Source: Photobacterium aquimaris (GTDB lineage Bacteria > Pseudomonadota > Gammaproteobacteria > Enterobacterales > Vibrionaceae). Taken from it: a stretch of DNA of 64,000 nt. The notes under the pieces were generated by a model, which saw only the letters and a list, made by a program, of their open reading frames with translations, did no database searches and was not told where the DNA came from. The DNA lies in the NCBI RefSeq assembly GCF_002954455.1, contig NZ_MSCC01000001.1, positions 122,951-186,950 of the forward strand, in the 5' to 3' direction. Made by a program: the position numbers and the translations under genes. Shown here one piece after another: positions 1-9,461 of the stretch (within the stretch, counting starts at the first letter, position 1; each line of letters opens with the position of its first letter).

Positions 1-41
1 TTGCTAAGTTTCAAATTGCTTAAATGCTGAATAGACACTGC

Positions 42-118
42 GGAGTGGTAGTTCAGTTGGTTAGAATACCGGCCTGTCACGCCGGGGGTCGCGGGTTCGA
101 GTCCCGTCCACTCCGCCA
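42..118 (+). tRNA. tRNA-Asp (anticodon GTC)
   Basis: The 77-nt cloverleaf has acceptor strands GGAGTGG and CCACTCC, the D-arm TAGTTCAGTTGGTTAGAA, anticodon GTC at 76-78 in the loop CTGTCAC, the T-arm GGGTTCGAGTCCC and an encoded CCA at 116-118. It matches the bacterial tRNA-Asp pattern. A terminator follows directly, so this is the last or only gene of its transcript; anything upstream lies outside the window. Confidence 0.97.
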
Positions 119-127
119 TTATTGAAG

Positions 128-160
128 AAACCTGAATCGAAAGATTCAGGTTTTTTTTCA
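128..160 (+). terminator. Rho-independent terminator of the tRNA-Asp transcript
   Basis: AACCTGAATC and GATTCAGGTT pair around a short GAAA-like loop and are followed by a run of eight T. It lies 10 nt after the tRNA CCA end. Confidence 0.9.
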
Positions 161-171
161 TCTGTAGAAAA

Positions 172-561
172 CTACTTTAATTCCTCATAGAGACCGGTGT
201 GGAAAATTTCACGTTGTTGTTGGTCACTAATATCACGACGATGGGCGCGGTAGCGGGAAACAGCATAAGTAATAATGACAGAGAACAAGGTGTAAGCGAT
301 AAGAAATGTAAGTGGTGAATGAATAATATCGGCTGCAAATACCCAAATTACACCAATAACAGTGATCGCGAGTTTAACTAATACTGCTGTAACTAAAAAA
401 CTCATCGCATATTGTGGTCGTAGGATAGCTTGATAGGCGATTAGGTAGCCACAGCTAACAGCGACAATCGCTAAGCTAAAACCGACTGAGAATGAATGAA
501 AATGTTCGCTAAACAATACCGTGAGCGCGATCATAGTGATAGCAATGATGGCCTTTTTCAT
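172..561 (-). CDS. Small four-helix inner-membrane protein of unknown function
   Basis: The 129-residue protein has about four hydrophobic segments (roughly residues 3-18, 26-46, 52-76 and 83-102) and a polar, charged C-terminal tail with RYRAHRRD, so the tail is probably cytoplasmic. The ATG at 561 follows a GGGG ribosome-binding stretch. The layout loosely recalls AtpI/UncI-type small membrane proteins, but I do not recognise a family and would not assign a function. It lies downstream of the chitin operon on the same strand, separated from it by 286 bp and a good terminator, so it is probably transcribed alone. Confidence 0.75.
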   Translation of the reverse strand: MKKAIIAITMIALTVLFSEHFHSFSVGFSLAIVAVSCGYLIAYQAILRPQYAMSFLVTAVLVKLAITVIGVIWVFAADIIHSPLTFLIAYTLFSVIITYAVSRYRAHRRDISDQQQREIFHTGLYEELK

Positions 562-734
562 AACAACCCCTTATTACATGACGTAGAAAGTTTTGTTCAA
601 CGGAATAAGCATGGACCTAAAGCGAGCAATTGTATGTGAAGTCATACGTTTTTTAGTAGTTTGAAAGCGAAAAAACACAGTTTGTGAGCAAGATTGGGTT
701 ATTATTAATTATGTTAATAGCAATTAAATAATAA

Positions 735-760
735 AGAAAAGGGTAGTCAATCGACTACCC
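735..760 (-). terminator. Terminator at the end of the chitin-utilisation operon
   Basis: On the minus strand GGGTAGT pairs with ACTACCC around a 6-nt loop and is followed by TTTTCTTTATTATTT. It lies about 90 nt after the stop of the phosphohexomutase gene and would end the long chb transcript. Confidence 0.85.
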
Positions 761-847
761 AGTGGCAAAGATCAAAGTAATTGATCTGCACAATGTAACA
801 GCTATAGGGCGTGTTACTAGGACTTAGCAATGAAAATATCTAACTGT

Positions 848-2260
848 TTATACGGCAAGAAATTGTTTAAATTGTAGTAAAACGGCTTCAGCTTGGGTTT
901 GATCTTCCATTTCTACAAACAAACGTAGTAATGGTTCTGTACCTGAGAAACGTGCAATCGCCCAGCCACCATTTGTAAAGTAAACTTTCGCACCATCGGC
1001 ATAGCTGACTTTTTCGATTTCGTAATCAAATGCAGGTAATGATTTTTCAATATAAATTTTATTATAAAGACGATCACGCTCAGCAGCTTTAAAGGTGCAA
1101 TCGCCTTCTGCTGTATAGGCATAGCCAAAGCGAGTATAAATTTCATCTAATAATTCAGATAATTTTTTACCCGTTGAACTGATCATTTCAACTAATAAAC
1201 TTGATGCGAAAATTCCATCTTTACCCTTAATATGGCCACGAATAGTCAGGCCACCTGAGCTTTCACCACCCAGTAATGAGTCATCGGCTTCCATTTGTGA
1301 GCTGATATGCTTAAAACCAACCGGTACTTCAAATGATTTTTCACCATAGGCTGCTGCGACTTTATCAAGTAAATGGGTTGTGGCTATATTACGCACAACA
1401 GAGCCTTTCCAGCCTTTGTATTCTAATAGGTAGTAATACAGTAGTAGTAACACTTCATTAGGATGAATGAAGTTACCTTTTTCATCAATAATACCTAAAC
1501 GGTCAGCATCGCCATCGGTACCAATACCAATGTCATAGCCTTCTTGAGCGACTAAATGTTTAAGACGATAAAGAGTTGCAGCACTTGGTGATGGCATTAA
1601 GCCGCCAAAACCTGGGTTTTCACCATCGTTGATAACATCAACATCACAACGACCGGTGATCAACACCGTTTGTAATGCATTTTTAGCAACGCCGAACATT
1701 GGGTCGATAAGTACTCGTAGGTTAGCTTGTTTGATCGCTTCTAAATCAAGTAAATCAATCACAGAATCAACAAATTCGTTCATTGGATTGATGATTTCAA
1801 TTAATTTATCGCGTTGTGCTTGCTCAAAATCAACCAGTTTAATATCAGCATCCGTCAGTACTGCAATTTGTTGTTCAATCTTTTGCGTAATGATCTCATC
1901 AGCATCACGACCGCCTTCGATGAACACTTTAATACCGTTGTAATCTGCTGGGTTATGCGATGCAGTAATACATGCTGAGTAAATTGCACCAGTTTGTTTA
2001 GCTTTAAACATCACGATCGGTGTTGGTACAAAGCGATTGATAAAACTACATTTGATATTATTTCCTGCTAATACTTCAGCAAACCAAGTTGCAGCTTTAT
2101 CTGATAAAAAGCGACGGTCATAACCGATGATGAATCCTTTATCAGTTACTGACTCCGTGATCATGATGTTAGCAATTGCTTGTGCAACTAAACGTACATT
2201 CGCTTGGGTAAACTCTTCACCAATAAAGGCACGCCAACCACCGGTTCCAAATTGAATCAT
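848..2260 (-). CDS. Phosphohexomutase of the chitin operon (phosphoglucosamine/phosphoglucomutase family)
   Basis: The 470-residue alpha-D-phosphohexomutase contains all four family signatures: the catalytic phosphoserine loop TASHNPADYNG (about residue 100), the metal-binding DGDADR (about 250), the sugar-specificity loop GGESSGG (about 335) and the phosphate-binding RFSGTEPLLR near the C-terminus. As the last gene after chitobiose phosphorylase, it most likely converts the released GlcNAc-1-phosphate to the 6-phosphate so that it can enter GlcNAc-6-P deacetylation. That role is inferred from context; the family also acts on glucose and mannose phosphates. The matching V. cholerae gene is, from memory, VC0611. 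It is distinct from the housekeeping GlmM type. Confidence 0.9.
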   Translation of the reverse strand: MIQFGTGGWRAFIGEEFTQANVRLVAQAIANIMITESVTDKGFIIGYDRRFLSDKAATWFAEVLAGNNIKCSFINRFVPTPIVMFKAKQTGAIYSACITASHNPADYNGIKVFIEGGRDADEIITQKIEQQIAVLTDADIKLVDFEQAQRDKLIEIINPMNEFVDSVIDLLDLEAIKQANLRVLIDPMFGVAKNALQTVLITGRCDVDVINDGENPGFGGLMPSPSAATLYRLKHLVAQEGYDIGIGTDGDADRLGIIDEKGNFIHPNEVLLLLYYYLLEYKGWKGSVVRNIATTHLLDKVAAAYGEKSFEVPVGFKHISSQMEADDSLLGGESSGGLTIRGHIKGKDGIFASSLLVEMISSTGKKLSELLDEIYTRFGYAYTAEGDCTFKAAERDRLYNKIYIEKSLPAFDYEIEKVSYADGAKVYFTNGGWAIARFSGTEPLLRLFVEMEDQTQAEAVLLQFKQFLAV

Positions 2261-2322
2261 GGAGGAACTCCTATTTCTCTCGCAAAATAAAATGGGGAGT
2301 AAAGCTACTCCCCTAAAAGTGA

Positions 2323-4728
2323 TTAGCCCATTACAACTGTAACGGTATTCACAGAACCTTCAGCTTGAGGTGCAATTGCACCATCAACAGGTAGACCATT
2401 AAGGGTAATAGACTTAATGCCTTTGCTAACATGATTTGGATTGGTTACGTTAATATTGTACGTCGCACCACGCCATTCACGCGTTACTTCAAATCCAGGC
2501 CATTCAGTTGGAATACATGGATTAATAGTTAGGCCATCAAAACCTGTCTGAACTCCAAGAATAAAGTTAGTGACAGCAAAGTAAGCCCAACCAGAAGTAC
2601 CTGTTAACCATGGGTGGTTAGCACGACCATGATCTTGGTGATCGCGGCCCATGATAAATTGCACGTAAGAATAAGGTTCAGCCATACGTGTTTCAATCAT
2701 GTCGTTTTGGTTGTATGGGTTCAGTGCATCATAGAATTTCATTGCACGGTCGCCACGACCTAGTTTCGCTTCAGCTACCCATGCCCATGGGTTTGGATGC
2801 GAGAAGATCGCGCCATTTTCTTTCACGCCTTGATATACACGAGTTACGAAACCAATGTCATCGTTAGGGGTGGAGAACGATGGTGCATTAAGATGTAAAC
2901 CATAGTCTGAGTAAAGATTTTCATCTACAGCATCCATCGCTTGCTCACCACGATCTTGTGATGCCATGCCAGACAGAACAGCAAGGGTGTTTGACTCTAG
3001 GTGAATACGGCCTTCTGTTTGCTGTGCTGTACCAATCTTGTCGCCATTTTTGGTCAAACCACGAATGTACCAGCCGCCTTCATCATCCCATAAATGGGTT
3101 TCACATGCTTCACGTACATTGGCTGCCATTTCTGTGTATTTTTCAACATCTGCTGTTTTACCTTGGTATTTAGCGAGTTGAATAAATTCTTGTAGTGCCC
3201 AGAAGTGAAGGAACGATACCATTGCTGATTCACCGCCACCTAAGTTTAGGCAGTCATTCCAATCGGCACGTAGACCTTTACAGATACCGGTTTGGCCTAC
3301 ATATTCGGCAGAGAAATCAAGCGCAGCCTTCATGTGATCATAAACAGTTGCATCACCGCCGTCAGCGTATGGGATCACTTCGTTGAGGAAGCTTTCTTCG
3401 CCAGTTTCTGTAACGTACTTACAGATAGTAGGGACTAACCATAGATGGTCATCTGAACAAGTATCATCAATGCCGTGGATCTTATCAGCATCACTTGGTG
3501 TTGGTACTACTGTTGGTGATTTTGATGGCTCAACATCAGCCATGTCAGGATCGAACCAATCAGGATCAAACAGGTGTAAACCATAACCCGCTTTCACTTG
3601 GCCACGAAGTAAATCAACTAAACGCTTACGTGTCATCGTTGGGTTAGAGTGTGGCACAGAGATGGCGTCTTGTGCGGTATCACGGTAACCAAGACCAGTA
3701 CGGCCACCGACTTCGATAAATGAAGCAAAGCGTGACCATACAACACAAGTTTCTGCTTGGTATAGTGTCCAAGCGTTGATCATGGTATCAAGGCCTTCAT
3801 TTGGCGATGTTACTTTAAACTTGTTGCAGCGGCTTTCCCAGTGATGCTTAATTTCAGCAAATGCAGCATCAACCACAGCATTGTCTTGGTACTTTTGACG
3901 TAGACGTTGGCCTTCGTTTTTACCAATACCTAGAATGTAGTTAAAGCGAATTTCTTCACCTGGTTGAAGCGTAAATTGCTTGTGTAGTGAACCACAATGG
4001 TTGTAACAAGTTTGCACATGGTTAGAACAACGACCTTTCTCAACTGCAATTGGATTAGACTCATCACGGTATGCACCGATGAAAGTATCACGTTGACCAT
4101 CATAGCTATCAGGTGCAAAGCTTGATGCTAGGTAGTAGTAACCTTCTTTCTCTTTGGTGTTGTAATACAAGTCGTATTCAATCACGCCATCTTCATAAGA
4201 TGTACCTGCAGAGTAAAGACTCATCTGATGGTTTTGGTTATCAGATTGAATGTGGCTAAATGAGAATTCAACAAATGAGAACGCACTAATAGTTCGTACT
4301 TCATCTGTGGTGTTTTTCAGAACTACATCCCAAATTTCAGCATCTTCACCAATCGGTACGAATAATGTTTTCTGTGCTGAAATACCATTGTATTCACAAG
4401 CAAATTTTGAGTATGACAGGCCATGACGAACTTCATACTTTGCTTCATCAAGACTTTTAGCTACTGGTTGCCATGAGATTGACCAGTAATCACCTGTCGC
4501 ATCATCGCGTAGGTAAACATAATGCCCTGGACGATCAAATGTCGCATTGGGACGGAATTTCGTAACGCGATTGTATTCTGGTGACTTATAGAAAGAGTAA
4601 CCACCGGCATTTTGTGAAATCACTGTACAGAACTTTTCAGTACCAAGGTAGTTGGTCCATGGTGCAGGGACATCAGGTCGAGTGATAACATACTCTTTAT
4701 TGCCGTTGTCAAAATAACCGTATTTCAT
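2323..4728 (-). CDS. chbP: N,N'-diacetylchitobiose phosphorylase (GH94)
   Basis: The 801-residue protein has the full length of the characterised Vibrio chitobiose phosphorylases. These cleave (GlcNAc)2 with inorganic phosphate to GlcNAc-1-phosphate plus GlcNAc in the cytoplasm, saving one ATP. The catalytic acid falls at Asp492 in RADWNDCLN, the same number as in the V. proteolyticus enzyme. An N-terminal beta-sandwich (about 1-270) precedes the alpha/alpha-barrel (about 300-740), and there is no signal peptide. It lies between the GH20 gene and the mutase gene, with a short 41-nt gap to the GH20 stop, as expected for one operon. Confidence 0.96.
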   Translation of the reverse strand: MKYGYFDNGNKEYVITRPDVPAPWTNYLGTEKFCTVISQNAGGYSFYKSPEYNRVTKFRPNATFDRPGHYVYLRDDATGDYWSISWQPVAKSLDEAKYEVRHGLSYSKFACEYNGISAQKTLFVPIGEDAEIWDVVLKNTTDEVRTISAFSFVEFSFSHIQSDNQNHQMSLYSAGTSYEDGVIEYDLYYNTKEKEGYYYLASSFAPDSYDGQRDTFIGAYRDESNPIAVEKGRCSNHVQTCYNHCGSLHKQFTLQPGEEIRFNYILGIGKNEGQRLRQKYQDNAVVDAAFAEIKHHWESRCNKFKVTSPNEGLDTMINAWTLYQAETCVVWSRFASFIEVGGRTGLGYRDTAQDAISVPHSNPTMTRKRLVDLLRGQVKAGYGLHLFDPDWFDPDMADVEPSKSPTVVPTPSDADKIHGIDDTCSDDHLWLVPTICKYVTETGEESFLNEVIPYADGGDATVYDHMKAALDFSAEYVGQTGICKGLRADWNDCLNLGGGESAMVSFLHFWALQEFIQLAKYQGKTADVEKYTEMAANVREACETHLWDDEGGWYIRGLTKNGDKIGTAQQTEGRIHLESNTLAVLSGMASQDRGEQAMDAVDENLYSDYGLHLNAPSFSTPNDDIGFVTRVYQGVKENGAIFSHPNPWAWVAEAKLGRGDRAMKFYDALNPYNQNDMIETRMAEPYSYVQFIMGRDHQDHGRANHPWLTGTSGWAYFAVTNFILGVQTGFDGLTINPCIPTEWPGFEVTREWRGATYNINVTNPNHVSKGIKSITLNGLPVDGAIAPQAEGSVNTVTVVMG

Positions 4729-4769
4729 TATTTCTAATCCTTAAAATATTTACTGTTCTGTGTACGTGG

Positions 4770-6698
4770 TTATTCACAGTGGCGGTAATTAATGCCCGCC
4801 TTATCTAGATAGTTAAGTTGACCTTTTAAGCGTGCTTTAAAGTCATCCCAGTTACGATGTTGTGGTTTACTCCAGCAGATCTCCGATACCGCCAGTAAGC
4901 GCGGATAAATCATATATTCAAATCGGCTTTGGTTATTAATTAATTCTGACCAAAGTGCAGTTTGAATGCCTAAAATGTGCTGCCGCGCAGAATTTCGCTC
5001 TGACAGAGTGCTAAGTGGATGATAATTGTAAACATTATCCAGTGTTAATTTACCTGCCCAGTCGACGCCAGCTTCATCAGCTGAGTAACCTTGAGCCAAA
5101 TCGAGATAGGTGGCTTGTGCGGGTTGCATTACCACATCAAAGCCATTTTTTACGCATTCAAGGCCAGCTTCTTCATTGGTCCATGAATAAATTACGGTGT
5201 TTTTACTGACTTTATTACCATGGGTTGCTTCTTCCCAGCCCATCATACGTTTGCCTTGGGCTTGTAATACTTGTTCGGCAAAGCGCAATAGATGGCCTTG
5301 TAACTCCATCGGGTCGCGGTAGTTGTTATCAGCCATTAATTGTTGGCACGCAGCACTGTCGGTCCATACGCCTTTAGGCACTTCATCGGCACCAATATGT
5401 ACAAAAGGTGCAGGGAATAGCTCACACACTTCTTCAAGTACGGTTTGAATAAAGGTGTAAGTTCCCGCTAATGCTGGCGATAAAATATTGTCAGGGTAGT
5501 TCTGAATACTGCGATATACCGAATGATCGGTTGGATCTTGTAACAATTCTGGGAGCGACAAAATTGCCGCACGACAATGACCCGGAATATCAATTTCAGG
5601 AATGATACTAATGCCGCGATCGCTGGCATAAGCAATCACATCACGAATTTCTTGTTTGGTATAAAAACCGCCATAACGTTGATCAATATGACTAAATTGT
5701 GGCGCAATAATTTCATTTGGGCCGCGCCATGCACCAATCTCGGTTAATTGAGGGTAGGCATCAATTTCAATTCGCCAGCCTTCATCGTCGGTTAGGTGCC
5801 AATGGAATGTATTAAATTTATAGCGCGCTAACTGATCCAGAAGATGCTTAATACGATCTACGGGATGAAAGTGACGCCCGCAGTCAAGCATCATGCCACG
5901 GTAGCTATAATGAGGTTGATCGTTAATTTCTACCATTGGTAAGCAGTAAGCTGCATCGACAACATGGCTTGGACGCGTAGGCAGCAATTGCAATAAAGTT
6001 GATGTTGCATGGACAAAGCCGGTGGCTGAACTGGCATGGATCCAAATATTGTCAGTTTCGATCAGTAATTGGTAGCCATGCTCAATAATGTCATTATTAA
6101 CGTGATAATGGATATTGCCCTGAGGGCTAATTGGCATTGCTTCGTTAAAATGCTTTTTATATTCAGCGCTTAACCAGTTTATCGCCCCTTGCGCTAAGAT
6201 TGGTGGAGTTTCAAGAGCGGTAAATTGGTTAAAAACAAACTCACCTTGAAGTCGAGTTAAGTGATTGGGTTGTGGAATTAGCGCAATATCACAACCAATA
6301 CTTGGTAATGGTGTACAGTAACGCTCGATCGAATCTTGATCTAAATTGATGGTGGTAGTGTGTACTTTTAGCGGTTGGATAAGATCACTATCGTTATCCA
6401 ACGTAATAAATGCTTCATTGATGCCATCATCATGTAAATTGAATGGCATCGTCTTCATGGTGAATTCAGTATAAAAGTGTCCATTAGCCATTAATGGTGG
6501 TAATTGAGATAATTGGCTGTAGCTGCCAATTTGGCTAATCGTACCCACGGATACTGAAGTTGGATCAATGCAGCGGCTTATAAAGAAATACAGCGACCAT
6601 CCATGCAACGCTTGGTCAGTTAAGTTATGTAAACTTAACGCATAGCGGCAATGGCTTTCAGCTTTCTCTATTACTGTAAAATCAAGACGATAAGTCAT
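4770..6698 (-). CDS. Cytoplasmic beta-N-acetylhexosaminidase (GH20)
   Basis: I place the start at the ATG at 6698 (protein MTYRLDF..., 642 residues), because AAGGAAG lies just before it and the frame upstream runs into gspK. The GH20 barrel covers about residues 262-630 and has the catalytic Asp438-Glu439 pair in HIGADEVPKG and the conserved HWHLTDDEGWR. There is no signal peptide, so the enzyme should act on chitooligosaccharides already imported, as known for the ExoI-type enzymes of Vibrio, and would compete with the phosphorylase for chitobiose. The start is 10 nt after the gspK stop, so translation is probably coupled. Confidence 0.93.
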   Translation of the reverse strand: MTYRLDFTVIEKAESHCRYALSLHNLTDQALHGWSLYFFISRCIDPTSVSVGTISQIGSYSQLSQLPPLMANGHFYTEFTMKTMPFNLHDDGINEAFITLDNDSDLIQPLKVHTTTINLDQDSIERYCTPLPSIGCDIALIPQPNHLTRLQGEFVFNQFTALETPPILAQGAINWLSAEYKKHFNEAMPISPQGNIHYHVNNDIIEHGYQLLIETDNIWIHASSATGFVHATSTLLQLLPTRPSHVVDAAYCLPMVEINDQPHYSYRGMMLDCGRHFHPVDRIKHLLDQLARYKFNTFHWHLTDDEGWRIEIDAYPQLTEIGAWRGPNEIIAPQFSHIDQRYGGFYTKQEIRDVIAYASDRGISIIPEIDIPGHCRAAILSLPELLQDPTDHSVYRSIQNYPDNILSPALAGTYTFIQTVLEEVCELFPAPFVHIGADEVPKGVWTDSAACQQLMADNNYRDPMELQGHLLRFAEQVLQAQGKRMMGWEEATHGNKVSKNTVIYSWTNEEAGLECVKNGFDVVMQPAQATYLDLAQGYSADEAGVDWAGKLTLDNVYNYHPLSTLSERNSARQHILGIQTALWSELINNQSRFEYMIYPRLLAVSEICWSKPQHRNWDDFKARLKGQLNYLDKAGINYRHCE

Positions 6699-6708
6699 TT
6701 TTACTTCC

Positions 6709-7599
6709 TTAACGTACAAATAAGTTGTGATTGCCGCGCGCCATAGCAATAGCGCCGTCCATTGCATCACCTTGCGGCGTTGCTAGTCGTTGCTGCATTG
6801 GTGGAGTTAGCCATGTTTGAATGCGTTCACCAATACCGCCCATTAAGCAAATACGGCTTGCGCCACGCACAATTAACGCTTGCATCCACATTTCAATATC
6901 TGCAGCCGTTTGTTGTAACAATGATACTGCGAGTGAATCGTTTTGGGCAGCAAAGCTAAAGATTGCCGGAGAGAATTGACCATAATCGCAAGGACGTGCC
7001 GTTTTTGACCAACTAACAATCGCATCAATATCATGCTCAAAATGACTTAATACATGCTGGGCTAACTCAGTTGTTGGCACGATGCCATCAACACTGAGTA
7101 AGACTTGTTGGATCAGGCGCAGTCCCATAATGGCGCCGCTGCCTTGATCTGAGATCGGAAACTCACGTCCACCGACCACATGCTGCTTACCGTCTTGCAA
7201 TAAAATGCCGCAAGATCCAGTGCCTGCAATGAGGATCGCGCCATCTTGCCCCCCCCAAGCACCTAAACAAGCGCCATATGCATCAGTATTTAGCGTAATG
7301 GCACCGTATGGGTGAGGTTGTTGCATGAATGCATACCACGCTTGTTGCTGCTCTGCTCCTGCCAGTGCTAATCCGATCGCCATCTTAGGGTAATTAGCTG
7401 GTGTTAATTGTGCTTGTTGAGTAGCAAGGGCAATGGCTTGTTGAATTGATGCCATCGCAATTTCACCACCGAGTAGAATATTAGCGCTACCAGTTTTCGC
7501 TTCACCGATTACGTTACCTGCGATATCACAGATCCGGGCGCGACACGAGGTGCCGCCACCATCTACGCCCACAAGGTAAGAAAATGGAAAATCAGCCAT
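6709..7599 (-). CDS. gspK: Glucosamine-specific kinase (BadF/BadG/BcrA/BcrD ATPase family)
   Basis: The 296-residue ASKHA-fold kinase has the N-terminal phosphate loop GVDGGGTSCRARI, a second ATP-binding loop AGTGSCGIL near residue 126 and an adenosine-binding GGIGERI near residue 255. The family includes the V. cholerae glucosamine kinase GspK (VC0614 from memory), which phosphorylates glucosamine at O6; N-acetylglucosamine kinases of the same fold cannot be excluded by eye. Its neighbour is a GH9 exo-glucosaminidase-like gene that would release its substrate. The start overlaps the end of that gene by 8 bp. Confidence 0.9.
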   Translation of the reverse strand: MADFPFSYLVGVDGGGTSCRARICDIAGNVIGEAKTGSANILLGGEIAMASIQQAIALATQQAQLTPANYPKMAIGLALAGAEQQQAWYAFMQQPHPYGAITLNTDAYGACLGAWGGQDGAILIAGTGSCGILLQDGKQHVVGGREFPISDQGSGAIMGLRLIQQVLLSVDGIVPTTELAQHVLSHFEHDIDAIVSWSKTARPCDYGQFSPAIFSFAAQNDSLAVSLLQQTAADIEMWMQALIVRGASRICLMGGIGERIQTWLTPPMQQRLATPQGDAMDGAIAMARGNHNLFVR

Positions 7600-9328
7600 G
7601 GTGACGCTCCTTAAATTGCAAGGTTGTGGCTAATAAATACCAACCGCCATGAGGGATCCATTGCTCGCCCCAACGCCAGTTTTGTAGCATGTCATCTTTT
7701 TGCCCTACAGGGTTAAAGGCAATGTCTTGTTCATTTTCAAAACCTGAAGTGATGCCATTACAAACGCCACCTTTCGCATTGCTAAAACCAAGCTCAGGAA
7801 GGTAATCAGGGTTATTGTGGCCATGGCCGTCTAACATGCACATGTCAAAAGGATTTAGGCCTAAAATCCAATTCATAAGTTGTTGACCATATTGCATTAA
7901 TTGTTGCTTTAATGCGTCATCAGTGAGGTGGGCTTGTGCCATAAATGCCATGCTCGCAAGGGAAGCTATACGGGCATTTTCACCTTGCCACCAATAACCA
8001 GATTCATTGTTATGGGCAACAAAGAAAGCGGTTTTTTTATCACCATCAACGGCTTTAGTGTACTGACGTGGATAGCCAAACGGGTTATTAACTTCAGCTG
8101 TTAACGTCAATTCAAAATTAAGGGCATTTACCAGTACTGGGTGTAATTGTTGCTGGTGTTTGGTTTCAGGTTCGGCAGCTAAATACTGCATCAGTGCAAT
8201 CGCAGGTAAGCCTGCTTCTGCTGCATGGTAATAAGGACGACTGCCATCCGTGGTTGCTGACCAGTAATGGTTAACGTTTTCATCTGACATTTGACGTTGA
8301 CTTAGGCGTTGGGCCCAATCACGCATTTCAGTTAAATAACGCTGTTGATGGGTGGCGCGATAAAGCTCTACCGCAGCTAATAAGGCGCAGTATTCATCAA
8401 TAATATTTTCAGCATTATCGTTAAGATAATTGATATTGTGTTGTTTTAAATGCCAATAGCCACGCTCTGCGGCATGCAAATAGTGCTCGCTTTGGTAGGC
8501 GTCACAATGAGGAATACGTGAGCAAGAAGGTAAGGTTGTGATCCGTGCCGCTGCCGCGAGTGCTGCTATTGCGACGCCACCACCTTGACGGAAACCTGCT
8601 TGATAATCATCAGTTTTAATACCGTCTTGGGTAGCATAAGCACAGATATCACGTTGTGCTGGTGACTTGCTCCATTTATCAAACACGGTCATGAAAAAGA
8701 AGCCGTCATCACTTTGCATTCGTACTAAAAAATCGGCGCCAAATAACGCTTCTTCTAATAAACGTACACGCGTGAAATTAGCTACATCAGTTTGATCTTC
8801 TGCGATTTCATATGCTTTTAGCATGTTCCAAACAATCATCGGTGTTTGTTGAGGATTGAGGAAGTTAGCGTAAGAAAGGTGACTTAAATATTTACTGACA
8901 TCACCTGATGCGTCATACCAACCGCCGTGAACATCAACGCTGATATCGCTGTTGAGTAATTGTGCTTGGCTATCAGCTTGATCGTAAATACCACTGCAAC
9001 GTTGTGATTTGAAATAGTGCAAAACATCACTGAAAGTACGTTGCATTAGTATGCCTTCAGCAATACTGAAAACAGAAGATTCGATGTTGGCATAGCGAAT
9101 ACGGTATTCGCCGTTATTTTGGAAAGTCGAAAAATCTATCTTATAAATATTGCCCGTATGCCATTGTGCGGTGGTACCACACGCAACTAATGGCAGCTGC
9201 ATAATAGTTTGGTTAGTTTGATTGCACACTAATTCGGCATGGCCTGACAGTGTTTGAGATGTTGTTTGTAATAAAGCCTGCTTTGTATTAAAGCGCTCAT
9301 AACCAAGGTGATTAATTAACAGCTGCAT
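7592..9328 (-). CDS. GH9 family exo-beta-D-glucosaminidase-like enzyme
   Basis: I chose the ATG at 9328 (MQLLINHLGYERF..., 578 residues) because GGAGG precedes it and the Ig-like N-terminal domain of GH9 enzymes begins there. The Ig-like domain spans about 1-85 and the alpha-barrel about 95-570, with the paired aspartates in GGWYDASGDVSKY and the C-terminal catalytic Glu in FENEQD. It is often annotated as endoglucanase, but the homologue in Photobacterium profundum (PBPRA0520) was shown to be an exo-beta-D-glucosaminidase. No signal peptide is visible, so it should act in the cytoplasm on partly deacetylated chitooligosaccharides and feed GspK. Confidence 0.88.
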   Translation of the reverse strand: MQLLINHLGYERFNTKQALLQTTSQTLSGHAELVCNQTNQTIMQLPLVACGTTAQWHTGNIYKIDFSTFQNNGEYRIRYANIESSVFSIAEGILMQRTFSDVLHYFKSQRCSGIYDQADSQAQLLNSDISVDVHGGWYDASGDVSKYLSHLSYANFLNPQQTPMIVWNMLKAYEIAEDQTDVANFTRVRLLEEALFGADFLVRMQSDDGFFFMTVFDKWSKSPAQRDICAYATQDGIKTDDYQAGFRQGGGVAIAALAAAARITTLPSCSRIPHCDAYQSEHYLHAAERGYWHLKQHNINYLNDNAENIIDEYCALLAAVELYRATHQQRYLTEMRDWAQRLSQRQMSDENVNHYWSATTDGSRPYYHAAEAGLPAIALMQYLAAEPETKHQQQLHPVLVNALNFELTLTAEVNNPFGYPRQYTKAVDGDKKTAFFVAHNNESGYWWQGENARIASLASMAFMAQAHLTDDALKQQLMQYGQQLMNWILGLNPFDMCMLDGHGHNNPDYLPELGFSNAKGGVCNGITSGFENEQDIAFNPVGQKDDMLQNWRWGEQWIPHGGWYLLATTLQFKERHHG

Positions 9329-9461
9329 AGGGCCTCCAATGTCGCTAATAAGTGATGGCTCCTTATGGGAACCACCACTGAATTGCTTGAGCGACAAATA
9401 ACATGGAAATAAAAGTAAACGTGTTATTGATGCTAAATTTTTATAACGTTGGCTTTATTAC

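Noticed and set aside
562..847. Possible second small gene downstream of the chitin operon
   Set aside because: Only a terminator (735-760) is convincing; no frame with a start signal was found.
6699..6770. N-terminal extension of the GH20 gene, and similar ones for GH9, rsmC, mtnN, arcB and the RraA-like gene
   Set aside because: The extensions have no family similarity and overlap upstream genes or signals; better starts with ribosome-binding sites or family alignment lie downstream.
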